Under the pieces are notes generated by a model. It had not been told where the DNA came from. It did no database searches and was given only the letters and a program-made list of their open reading frames with translations. Both the position numbers and the translations under genes were made by a program. Shown here piece by piece: positions 1 to 37,412 of a stretch of DNA of 64,000 nt (the first letter of the stretch is position 1; each line of letters starts with the position of its first letter). The DNA comes from Ampullaceana balthica. Lineage: Eukaryota; Mollusca; Gastropoda; Lymnaeidae. The stretch is taken from NCBI GenBank assembly GCA_944989445.1, contig CALYLW010000177.1, positions 434,556 through 498,555 of the forward strand, in the 5' to 3' direction.

Positions 1-578
1 TGCTTTGTCACCATATACTCCTGAAGTATTCATGTACTGAATGTGTTGTTGCGAGTGTATGACTACGTTTGCGTCACTGAGAACAACGAAGAGCTCGTCG
101 CCGAATTATCCCAATGTTTAGAAACAAATATTACAGCCATGAAGCCAAGTTGGAGAGCAACAACTTCGTCCATGAACGAAATATGCGACCAATAGAAACA
201 GACAGTACCTGGTGAAGGAATTGGTATAACATTGAACGAAGCTTCTTTCCGTGACATGCGAAGCGGTGTTTATGTTCGCTAAGAAAGGGGGGAAAAGAAA
301 TGGCATAAGCATTTTTAAAAGTTAAAAAAAACCAATGTTGCCGCTTGACCTTCCGCATGTAATAGCCAATACACTGCAAAATACATGCACACTATGAATG
401 AAAAACGTAAGTGAATGTAAACAAAACATTATCAAGACATGCCCCACCCCTCCACTACCTTCACTTGCCAACCGTTAACTGTGATTAGTTGACCCCAGCG
501 AGGGTCATTCGTCATGCTCGTTTGCACATACTTGCGTGGTGTCTCGCATGGTCACACGGAGAGAATTATATATATAGA
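1..578 (-). mobile_element. Non-autonomous Helitron (family B), partial copy cut by window edge
   Basis: This is the reverse-strand counterpart of the complete family-B copy at 34634-35423. The two share the stretch around 115-290 (matching about 34970-35150) and the segment at 1-35 (matching about 35221). The 5' end of the element lies at 578 and has the family's TC-TATATATATAATTCTC terminus read on the minus strand. The 3' CTAG end lies off the left edge. The tRNA-like module near 335-390 has lost its anticodon arm. Short reading frames here are fortuitous. Confidence 0.75.
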
Positions 579-841
579 ACATTATTAATGCGTTTACCGC
601 TAATACTTGAGTGTACATATCCCCATGTGTTGTTTGATGTTTATTTCCTATAGTGTATGTGTCTACTCGCGCTATTAGAGCGGTAAGAAATGGAGCAGGG
701 ATTAAAATTAAAATTTCCCATAAACTTTAATGTCTATAGATTTGTAGATGAGTTCGAAGATTTCATACATTTGTCTCATAATTTCTATCAAATTACACAT
801 CAATATAAAATTCAGCCAGAGCCATTAAGTAGAAATTGAAT

Positions 842-1992
842 GTCTAAAATGAATTACGGACACTTCGACCCCGGACGGTTCGACCTCGCCAGTTCGACCA
901 CAGGACTTTTCGACCCTTTCATTTCTACACCGTGAAATGTTTTTATTTCTTCTTTTTTTTATTATAATTTTTTTAATTAATTTTTGCTATATTATGAATT
1001 AAAAATTAAAAACAGAATATCCACTCCTATCCCAAACACACTTAAAAGGGACCTAATTTTTTTTATTAGTGGGTTTTCAAAATGTATATATTTAAGTCGT
1101 TCAAAGATTTTTACGGTGATAACAAAAACAACTAAAAGTTAAAAAGGTTTCGACATGCTGAACGACGCAGCTCGCAGGCGTTGAAACCATTACAATCCCG
1201 CGCCCTTTGCATTCAATTCTGTTTCTTGTGTGCATTAGCACGTGTAAACCTCCCTCGCAGAAATACTGATTTTAATAAGACGTACAAAGTTGTCAGAATT
1301 TAAAGTTAATAAATTTTAGTAGTTAATACCTCCGCATAGCAGACAATAACATTCAAGCTGCTGGGCCCTTATTACCTGACTGAACGTTACGTCATTGTTG
1401 TTTACATTTTGTCCAGGGGCTACATAATCCCATGTTACGAAGGCTAGACTCAGTGAATACCACAGCACGCCGTGTGCTGGTGAGGGTTATCGCGTAGGTA
1501 AATAGAGTGAGTCACTCTAAGTGAGTGGGAGCAGCGAGAATGTAGGCACCTTTAGAAAGGACTATCTGACCACATTGCCTTTTTATTGTCCGATTACAAC
1601 GGACGTTTGGGGGTGGAGTTGGATAGGCTTAGAAGGACTTGCTACCTCAGAGGATTAACGCATTTATCACAACAATGACTTGACGTTGAATGTCGACTGG
1701 TTGTCAGTGTATATATAAATAACGATTTCAAACTGTATTTAATTTTTAATGGATAATAATTTTAAGCTACATTATTTTTATACCAAAAATTAATTTTAAA
1801 AATAATCAATTTTAAATTTTATATAAATTAAAAAATTCAACGGTGTAGATACAAAGGGTCGAAACGTACGGGGTCGAACCATCCGTGGTCGAATCGAACA
1901 TGGTCGAAACGTCGTGGGGTCGAAACGTCCGGTGGTAGACCTGGCAGGGTCGAACCGTCCGGGGTCGAATTGTCCGACCACCGTCTAAAATG
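842..1992. mobile_element. DNA transposon with long terminal inverted repeats built of a GGTCGAA-type motif
   Basis: The left arm (about 855-935) and right arm (about 1833-1982) are inverted copies rich in a short motif, GGTCGAA followed by CGTCCGG. The right arm is longer because the motif is tandemly expanded. A 10-bp direct repeat, GTCTAAAATG, flanks the element at 842-851 and 1983-1992 and is a plausible target-site duplication. The ~900-bp interior shows no transposase. A 9-11-bp duplication with long inverted repeats is typical of Mutator-like elements, but the superfamily is inference. Confidence 0.7.
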
Positions 1993-3367
1993 TTTTCTAA
2001 AAATACCTGTTATATAAAAATAATAATAAATAAAAATGGTTTTAGAAAAGTCTACAAACTAAGATAAACATTACATTTCAGTTGTTAATCATTTCATTTA
2101 TGTCACCAAAAGTTGTGTTTTTTTTCTAAATAAGAGAATTGTACAGTAAGGTGCTTAAAATCATCAGTGCGTTTTAAAACTGAAAAATGTATTTTATCCA
2201 AGACCAGGAAGTAAATTATCTCAATGAATTGAGTAAAAGGGCTTCCTTCAGGCAAGGTATGAGGAAGTTGGGATCATTTGTTATTTTCTTTGAAAGGATG
2301 TGTTAACATTTATTTATTCATCAGCGCTTTGTTCTTGTGATTCATATTAGCACCTGAAATTTAAATCACGCCATTTTAAGACTTTCGCCAATGGCTGAAT
2401 AAAGTGTAAATTACCGATGTATGATTATACCTGTTGAAAACAGGTACGTCGTTAGACACAATACTTCATATCTAAGCTTTAAAATCAACTTTTTTTAATG
2501 TATGACTGCAATTATACTTTATTAATTCACAATTTAACTTACATATACATATTCGAATAATAATTTACGTCTTTTCTTAAATGTCCAGATTGTATACGTA
2601 TACTATTAGATCATCGTCAAGTACAGCGTTTGAGAGAACAGCCGAAGTGTCTGTTTAATTGTTGCTAATTTATACATTTCTATGTGTATGGAATTTGAAT
2701 ATACACATAAAGTTTAACTATTTCATGTATGTGATATGTTGTTTATGGAGTACAAAATTTATAAAATTCTCTTAATATGCTTATGGATCGCTGAAAATCA
2801 AATTAAATATTGTAAAGAACCTGGGTACTCGTGTTACTAAACTCATTCCTTTCACTCAATTCTTCTTAATTACTTGTCACACTTGTCTTCGCATATTCAA
2901 AAACCAAACTCCAAGACTCCATTAACACTTATTGTTACTTTATTTATTCATTACTTGACTCCAACATACACTGTAATCTAACTTCACTTAAGTAAGACAA
3001 CAGTCCTAAGTCCAATCTACTGTCTACTCTCTTGAGGTGCGTCTCCCGGAGTCCTCCCTCTCTCCATCTCTCTCCTATCTGACCTGTACGACACTGTACG
3101 TAGTTGGTCCCGTCCTATAACCAACTCCCTAAGTCTCGAGGCCAAGACTTTTTCCAGTCTTCCGTCAGTCTCGAATATGTCCATCATGTTGTACCACACC
3201 CCATTGACGGTGGTGGGGCTAGTTTTACATACTCGTCTCTGGTAAAATTGCATGCCTAAATACATTGAAGGGTTTCTAAGACAATTTTCGAAAGTTAAAT
3301 TGAACGTTTAATGTGTAGCAAATTACAACCGTGTTAGCCACCTATCAGTGTTTATCAACATTGAAAG
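1993..3367. other. Upstream region of gene 1; nothing firmly recognised
   Basis: AT-rich sequence without a convincing gene. A less AT-rich block at about 2820-3250 looks unlike its surroundings and could be an old retroelement end, but I could not match it to a family. The promoter and non-coding first exon of gene 1 should lie here or further left, because the ATG-bearing exon starts at a splice acceptor. No clear TATA box or initiator could be assigned. Confidence 0.4.
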
Positions 3368-3430
3368 TACTTATAATTATGTCTCGTATATAAAGGATTT
3401 ATAGTCAAAAACTTTGTTTTTTGCGTTGTT
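3368..3430 (+). repeat. Repeat A, 3'-end fragment
   Basis: Carries the diagnostic 3' end of the dispersed repeat A: TATAAAGGATTTATAGTC followed by AAAAACTTTG. The rest of the element is missing. It ends about 120 bp before the first coding exon of gene 1. Confidence 0.65.
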
Positions 3431-3548
3431 TTTTTTAATTAGAACACCATTTCCTGGTAAACTCAACGTAACTTATGTTTTCAATATGTTAATCCTAAAT
3501 AAATAATCAACATAACTAACAGATGAGATTTTCAAATTTACGTTTCAG

Positions 3549-30388
<26,840 letters not shown>

Positions 30389-30423
30389 ATGGTTTATAGT
30401 ATAAGCAATAACGTTATAACCAT

Positions 30424-30429
30424 AATAAA
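30424..30429 (+). promoter_or_regulatory. Candidate polyadenylation signal of gene 1
   Basis: AATAAA 36 bp after the stop codon, followed by AT-rich sequence. It would give a very short 3'UTR. Further AATAAA-like hexamers downstream cannot be excluded. Confidence 0.5.
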
Positions 30430-32995
30430 TATTTCTATTATTGAAAATTGCATATTTGATAAATATTTTAAGACAGCGTGTTTAGACTTTTTATACCTCC
30501 ATTTTATTCCTTAAAAAATGTTTTACAGGATTAATTTGAAACGTGAACTCATCTGACAATGTTTCTTTTTTTTCATATCAAGTAAAATTGTTATCATTTC
30601 CTTTTTTCTTTTCATTGTTAAATTAGTAATGTATTTTATATAAATTATTTTTCATTAGATCTCCTCAAGAGCACTTCTTCGTCAAATGTAATTGAATATT
30701 TAGAAAGTCATCGAAATTAATTTCTGTTTTGTTTTTTTTTGTGTTTATTTTTTTTAGTATAGAAATAAATAACCGCGTTTGGAAATTCACACAATTATTT
30801 AAATTAAGTTCCGTAATTAATGTGGTAAACACAAATTCAAGTAGCAGAATAATTATGTCATTCGAAAGCAAACCACTCAAACCACTGACATTAATATAAC
30901 GCTAAGAGCAGTTACAGCTGTGGGATTTTTCTCTATGTAATTCCTTGCACTTGACGTCACTGTGAAATTTAGAGACAAGGACACGGATTATTTCTTGGAA
31001 AGTCCATTAGTTGATAAAAAAATTATTAGGAATTTACCATTGTAGAGTGTAACTATCGTTTGCATTTCAAACTATTTTTATTAAAGGTAATAGGTATCGT
31101 GTTATATTCAGTGAGCACTATTTGAGGTTCATAAGATGTGCCCAGGTATCAGCTGGGAATAGTTTCTCTGTATCTCATTGTGTGGCTTTATACGGGGGCA
31201 TCTGGTTAATACAAAAAAAAAGAATGTTAAAACCTTTTTTCTTCTTTTAAAATAAATAAATTATCATCTTTCATGCTATAATTTTTTTTTATAAAATCAC
31301 TTACTTCTATGGGGGTTTTTTTCAGTACGATTATGTATTGTCTTTTTATTACATTATAACCTGTTTTTCAATGTTATCAGATATATTGCATTATGATAGT
31401 AGATCAAAGTTTCCAAATGTAACATAATTTTATATTCTTAAATCACTGTTAAGATTATATTTATTGTATTAGAAGAAATGTGCATGCTCTGTTGTTGCTT
31501 TTTTTTTGGACTAATATAGTTGTGAGTTGAAGCTGCTTAACACGTAGGGTAATGAACACCTGTAGCGAACATTCCACTTTGATGGTGTGTCTCTAATGAT
31601 AGTTGAATGGAGAATGACGATGGCGCAATGCTCTATGCTAGCTGCGATTTACACAGACACATTATAAACAAGTTGTTGCAGCATGTGATAATGATATTAC
31701 TTCAAGCTAACTATCAGATTTTTAAAAGTTAATAAATAATTATAAGAATTTGGTAAAACTGTATTCCAGAGTTTTAGTTCAGGAATGTAATTGTTTCAAT
31801 CGACGGTTAAAATTATTCGTCGAAACCACATAATCATCATAATGTCTAAACGAAATCAGTGGCACAAAAATATCAGATCCACCTTGTTTGAATAAAGGTC
31901 ACGACAACTAACACTGGATGCGGATGTACTTGATTTGGGATTTAGTACATACACACATAGACTCCGAAAATACCTGGTCCTAAAACTTAACACGGAAGTA
32001 AATTCAGGAAACGGTATGAATGACTTCGATCCAATTGAATACAGGCTTTTTTAATCTGATAGAGTTCGCGAGAAGTGGACATTTTCAGTCATCGTTAAGA
32101 TGAGATTGGACATGTCATTTCAGATGAAATTAACTTGTCAATAATTTAAGATTGTGTTTACTTCTTTAAACTTAGTTTGGAGTGTGTAGCGGATATCATT
32201 TAGTAATCGTTAAAGGTGTTTGGGGTAAGCAAACTTTTCTTTAAAAATTTCTGACTTATTAATATGAATAAAAAAGTGCTATAGCGTTAAAGATTCAATT
32301 AAGAATTGATTTCATAAAATTTATTTCAATTTATTTAAAGATTAAGTAGAAAGAAATATACATGAAACGCTTTGTATAGATTAGAATTGTAATAAAACCA
32401 GTATCAAGTAGTCATTATGTGTGAAAGATAAACATTTACAAGAAACACTATTAACTTTTTCACACTCAAATAAATAAATTGTAAAACTACATTGTCAAAG
32501 GTCATAAGTTTTATAATACAAGTCTTTGTAATCTTTTAATTTTAATCGTTAAAAGGGGTTTCAAAAAATTACATTAAATTGAAAACATCTTTTTAATTAT
32601 GGTGCCCAAATACATGCACAACTATCAACAACTAGCGAGATTAAGTAGGATAAAGTTCGGAATTTCATTTGAAGGCCAGAGGTATTTTACACGTAAACAG
32701 TAGCACGTGGACGGGTATAATACGCAACACATGACTGGTTTACAACTTTAGGCTGTTGCTAAACTTTTCGTTGGAAAAATTAAATAACAGAACTTAATAA
32801 AATATCACCAACTCACTGATCGACTTATAATACATTGATGCGAGTACATGACAAACTGAGCGCTTTCTCGTAGATATAATAATTCTGAAGCTTTTTGTCG
32901 TCGATGATACATAAATTGACAATTTTATATTTTACAGAACTAGGGCGCCTTCTCATGCAAGTACATCATCCGATTTTTTAAAAAAATAATGTTGA
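30430..32995. other. Intergenic sequence, no feature recognised
   Basis: AT-rich, with no open frame beyond chance length, no recognisable protein motif and no repeat shared with the rest of the window. It is the longest stretch here that looks free of identifiable transposons. Confidence 0.5.
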
Positions 32996-33004
32996 GCTTG
33001 ATCC

Positions 33005-33600
33005 CTACGGCTATGGCGGATTAAGGGAGGGGGGGGGCTGAACGGGCTAAAGCCAGGGGCCCCCGATGATTTAGGGGCCCCCCAAATTTATTATATTTTA
33101 TAATAAAGGTGGACAAATTTTTGAATGTATCCCTAAAAATATAATAAATTTAATAAATTAATAAAATCTTATGTATTAATCTGGACGCTATTCGGACCCG
33201 ATAGTGAATACTTTTTATATCTGTTAAATTAATTTGTCCCATCTCAATTTGGTGGTCTAGTGGCAGCGTACAGGCTTGTAGTGCAGGCGGTGTCGGGTTC
33301 GAATTCCAGTGAGGGTACAATTATTTTTTTTTAATTTGTCCTTTTTTTTAGATTATCTTTTTACACTCAATTTTACGATACCAGCGAACAGTTATTTCTT
33401 CGTGTTCGGTTTTTTGATGAATCCGATCACGTAGTACAGAAAAAGTATGAGAAAGGAACCAATGGACTATATAGTTACAAGTTACAGTACAGTCTTATAT
33501 TATTAGCTGTCAGCAATCATTTTATTTAAAGGGACGCTGGCTGGATAGGGCCCCAGTTTGAATTGCAGCCAGGGGTCACTTGTAGTCTTAATCCGCCCTT
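33005..33600. mobile_element. MITE with GGCGGATTAAG termini
   Basis: The left end (GGCGGATTAAG at about 33016-33027) and the right end (CTTAATCCGCC at about 33587-33597) are inverted. GCTTGATCC flanks both sides (32996-33004 and 33601-33609), a likely 8-9-bp duplication as in hAT elements. Both subterminal parts hold GGGGCCCC-type blocks. A tRNA-like segment lies inside. Confidence 0.7.
33246..33322 (+). other. tRNA-like segment inside the MITE (SINE head or tRNA relic)
   Basis: TGGTCTAGTGGCAGCG fits a pol III A box and GGGTTCGAATTCC a B box, about 45 bp apart, as in tRNAs and tRNA-derived SINEs. The acceptor ends do not pair well, so this is not called as a functional tRNA gene. Confidence 0.55.
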
Positions 33601-34554
33601 GCTTGATCCTCTAAAGATACTAAATTGTCTCATATACAATTCCACAGATCTGTGCTGAATTTGATCGTTTGAAAAAAACTACAAACTTGTTTGGTGATTT
33701 AAAAAAAGAAATTAAGTATTGACATAATTTATAAGACTGTAAGAGGGTTTATTATTTAAAAAGAAATACTGCAGCGGGAAAACGTTTGCTCGCGTATTTT
33801 TTAGGTGTTAGAAATGATATTCATTACTTGGTAGATGCCTACTCTGTCAGGATTTTTTTTATGTCATAGTGGATGAGAATTTCTCGCTTTGCTAACGTCA
33901 TTTTAAGTAGATCTATGTGTTTTTACTAGCAACCTTTTTTTGGCAAGCTACTAATATATGATACTAAATTGAGTGTCATTTAGGGCAATGCTAAATAGCT
34001 TATTCTATGACGATCTGTGCAAAGAACAACGCCATCATTGCAATCACAACATTGAAGTGTAAATACTGGATTTAGAATGAAATGGGTTGATATAAGACAA
34101 TGTAAATCAGGCATTGATTAGTTGTGATCGATTCATTTAGAAACAAAGGTGATTATTTGGTATTACGATTAAATACTTAAAAATGAACCATACAAATGTA
34201 TTGAGAATAAGCAAAACACCAGTGAACTGTTACGGGGTCTTAATGATGTACATGATAATAGGAAACAGAAACAGGTTTCTCAAGAATAGCTGAACCATAT
34301 GTTAAGTTAAGTCCAAAGCTTAACAGAGTAACACGCTTCTATTTATAAGGCCTGTACAAACTGTATTTTATGTTCACACTTTTGAACCACAACTTATCAC
34401 ATAGCTATAACTGATTAAATTTTGTTTTTCTGATATACCTTCACGTTTTGGAACATACAAATGGATATAGACTTTCAAAAATATGACTGAATAATGGTTA
34501 TTAAAATGAGAAGATCTCAATTTTTAACTAATTTAAAGCTTAGGGGGATATCTT

Positions 34555-34625
34555 GGACATACTATCTTATATCATCATCATCATCATTGGCACTAAAGCC
34601 CATGCTCGATGGCTCTTGCCTGCTC
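34555..34625 (-). repeat. (ATC)n-tailed retroelement end
   Basis: ATCATCATCATCATTGGC followed by a short block ending near the Helitron. A (ATG/GAT)n tail of this form is common at the 3' end of RTE-type LINEs. Only the tail is present. Confidence 0.4.
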
Positions 34626-34633
34626 GTTCACTA

Positions 34634-35423
34634 TCTATATATATAATTCTCTTCATGGGACCATGTGAGACACCACGACGCAAGTATGTGCAACCGAGCA
34701 TGATGAATGACCCTCGCTGGTCAAGAAATCACAGTTAACGGTTGGCAAGCGAAGGTAGTGGAGGGGTGGGGCATGTCTTGAGACCAGCAATGTTTTTTAC
34801 ATTCACTTATGTTGTTCATTCACAGTGTGCATGTATTTCGTAGTGTATTGGTTATTACATCCGCCTGCCATGCGGAAGGTCTTAGGTTCAAGCCCATTTG
34901 TTTGTTGTTTTTGTTGTTGTTTTTTTTTAAAATGCTTGTGCCCGTTATTTTCCCCCCTTTCTTAGCGAACATAAACACAGCTTCGCATGTCACGGAAAAA
35001 AGCTTCGTTCAATGTTATACTAATTCCTTCACCAGGTAACTGTCTGTTTCTATTGGTCGCATATTTCGTTCATGGACGAAGTTGTTGCTCTGCAACTTGG
35101 CTTCATGGCTGTAATATTTGTTTCTCAACATTGGTATAACTTCGGCGACGAACTCTCCGTTGTTCTCAGTGTCGGAAACGTAGTCATACACTCTGAACAA
35201 TACGCTCAGTGCATGAATAATTCAGGAGTATATGGTGACAAAGCAGAAATTTTGGCGATGTCCGAAATACTTCCCAAAAATGCTTCGGTGGTCCCCCAAC
35301 GTTCACTCGCGTTGTTCCCATTTGTTCGTGCTACTGTTTGTGTCCGTTCTCTCCCTCCCCTTTTTTTTCTTTCCACTATCTATGAGCAAGTCTGCGGCGT
35401 ATGCTACGCCACGGGGCGTCTAG
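34634..35423 (+). mobile_element. Complete 790-bp non-autonomous Helitron, family B
   Basis: All Helitron hallmarks are visible: 5' TC (TCTATATATATAATTCTC), 3' CTAG at 35420-35423, a GC-rich hairpin (GGCGTA-TGC-TACGCC, 35396-35410) ten bases before the end, no target duplication, and insertion between A (34633) and T (35424). Seven other whole or partial copies occur in the window. No Rep/helicase is encoded; reading frames inside, including one of 173 codons, are not conserved between copies. The tRNA-like module is at 34840-34895. Confidence 0.88.
34840..34895 (+). other. tRNA-like module inside Helitron B
   Basis: TAGTGTATTGGTTATTAC (A box), an anticodon-like arm CCGC-CTGCCAT-GCGG, and AGGTTCAAGCCC (B box) in the order and spacing of tRNA-Val/Gly. 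The same module recurs on the element's + sense in the copies at 29273-29703 and 49474-50286 with different anticodon loops. Acceptor-stem pairing is absent. Confidence 0.65.
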
Positions 35424-35924
35424 TCTTCTATATTTACCTAATCGGGACCTTTCACATCCACGATAAGACCTCCAGATGCTATACGTCATTATCCAACACA
35501 CCCATCCACTTAGTTCTCATTTGGCCTGTTGCCCTCTACCTTCCTGCTTCTCTCCGTAAACTTTATTTGCTCCTCTACAGGTTGGCATACTAGCCTAGTC
35601 TGTGAAAGTCAATTATTGAGACTACTGAAGGATTCAACCTGTCTTTATATACCTTAATTTAAATTTTTTTATATAAACAAGATAAAAGTAAGCCTGACAG
35701 AACGCCACAAAACAACGAACGTGTTGGTAAAAAGCCTTCGTCAGCGAACTAACAGACAAAAACTAATGAAGTGTAATGAAATAAAATATAATGACCAGCA
35801 ATCCTAAAACCAACACTTTTTTCTACCCAACTCACCCCACTTTAATATCTTGGTTCATGTGGCTTCATTAAACATCCGCTTTCAACTCTGGGCGGTAGGT
35901 AAATTTCCCATAGTATAATATAGC

Positions 35925-36130
35925 GTTGGTCTAGCGGTAGCGCGCTGGACTGCCGAACCGAGGTAGAAGTTAGTCACGGGTTCTATTCTCGGTGATGGCA
36001 TGGCCCTCGGGGCGTTGTGCCGGCCACACAATCCCTTGCTCGTTAGTGGTGGCTAAATAAAACTTGTGAAAGCTACTTCACTTGCACCATAGTCCATCAT
36101 GGACTGGAATGGGGGTTATTATATAGTATC
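35925..36130 (+). mobile_element. tRNA-derived SINE (second family)
   Basis: TGGTCTAGCGGTAGCGCGC (A box) and GGGTTCTATTCTC (B box) form a tRNA-like head, followed by an unrelated body (GGGCGTTGTGCCGGCC, then CATCATGGACTGGAATG). It differs from the SINE at 42345. The tail ends at the Helitron derivative beginning near 36136. Confidence 0.65.
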
Positions 36131-36135
36131 CTTAT

Positions 36136-36471
36136 TATATAATAAAAGGCAATGTACTGTAGGTCATCGATAGCGATTGGTCCCTGAAACACGTATGACT
36201 CCTACAGCAAATCATATTGAACACGTTTACGCGGACGTTCAAAACGAGTTATTTTTGGTGCAGTATTTCTTCCAAGACTTTATTTTGAGTTATGCGCGTT
36301 TGGATTTATAGTAAAAAAAAAGCTGTGTTTTTACGAGTTATTTATTTTATCTATAACGAATAGTGTTTTTGACGTGATGCACATGTATGACGGTCGAGAC
36401 GGCTGTTGGAGGGGAGCTACAACATGCCACCGAACGGTGGCGGAACGTCCTAGGACGGGCTTTGTTGCTGG
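36136..36471 (+). mobile_element. Non-autonomous Helitron, family A, internal-deletion derivative
   Basis: 5' TTATATAATAAAAGGCAA and 3' ...GGGCTTTGTTGCTGG followed by T, with the CGTCCTAGGACG palindrome just before the end. ACAACATGCCACCGAA (36420-36435) is identical to the start-codon context of the autonomous copy on the other strand (41213). It lies about 500 bp from that copy. Confidence 0.8.
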
Positions 36472-36982
36472 TATATAATATCCTATATCATTTCCCTTAA
36501 ATATGTAAACCGGAAAGTGCAAGCTTAAATAAATTTTTATTTTATTTTATTACAAATCTTTTTTCCCCCTACAATGTAAATTGTGGCCACAATTTTCAGC
36601 CGGAAAATGATTAGTTCGTAAGAAAATTTCCCTGAGGGCAAGGTTTTCTTAAATGATTTTCAGTCAAATACTATTCAAGCTTATTTTTCACACTGTTTCT
36701 CAGAACAATGTATATCTGACATAATTCATTGTTACATGATTATGATTTAAGTCTTTTTTTTTACATTTTCACCGTTTGGGGAAGAGTTGAGTATAAAACA
36801 TACCCATATAATTCCTTTTCTTTCTTACAAGATATTTGTAATGAACTTCAATTTAATTGACCTTGTGACCTATCACATCTGTGGTGGACGGTTATGATTT
36901 TGTGGAGCAACATAAATTTCAGCTTTCAATGCATGTAATAATTTATGAATGGTTGCATTCTTATATAATACTAGTAACAAAG

Positions 36983-36998
36983 CCTGTCCAATGACAGG
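36983..36998 (-). terminator. Helitron 3'-terminal hairpin
   Basis: CCTGTC-CAAT-GACAGG, a perfect 6-bp stem with a 4-base loop, eight bases inside the CTAG terminus. In Helitrons such hairpins are thought to act as the rolling-circle termination signal. Confidence 0.85.
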
Positions 36999-37412
36999 AA
37001 TAAGTGTAGGGTGACATGTGAAGTTCATGGTAGGAAACTACAGCGAGAGTGGTGTGGTAGGAGCGGTGCCATCCGCGGGTTGTTAGTTACTAAACTATTG
37101 ACTTCAAATATAAAAGTTTTTTATTCAGATAAAATTAACACAAAATCCACATCAACTGACTCAAAAATGAAAATGAAACGTCACCAGTCATAGTACAGGT
37201 CTGTCGGTGTACTTGCTTACGATGAAAGTCAGAGGTGACCGTATAGCTGTTGCTTATGAATTGGACGCTCTGTTTTGGTAGTTGTTTTGCGGAAGCATTT
37301 GCAGGACATTGTCGTCGCAGGGCAAGGGATGTGGAGCCTCGTTTGGCTTGTTGGCCCATGTTGCCTTCGGTTGGTTGATGTCCCCCTGGTGACACAGCAG
37401 TTAAATTCGCTG

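Noticed and set aside
35072..35593. 173-codon reading frame
   Set aside because: Runs through the Helitron B end and into flanking sequence; not conserved in other copies of the family.
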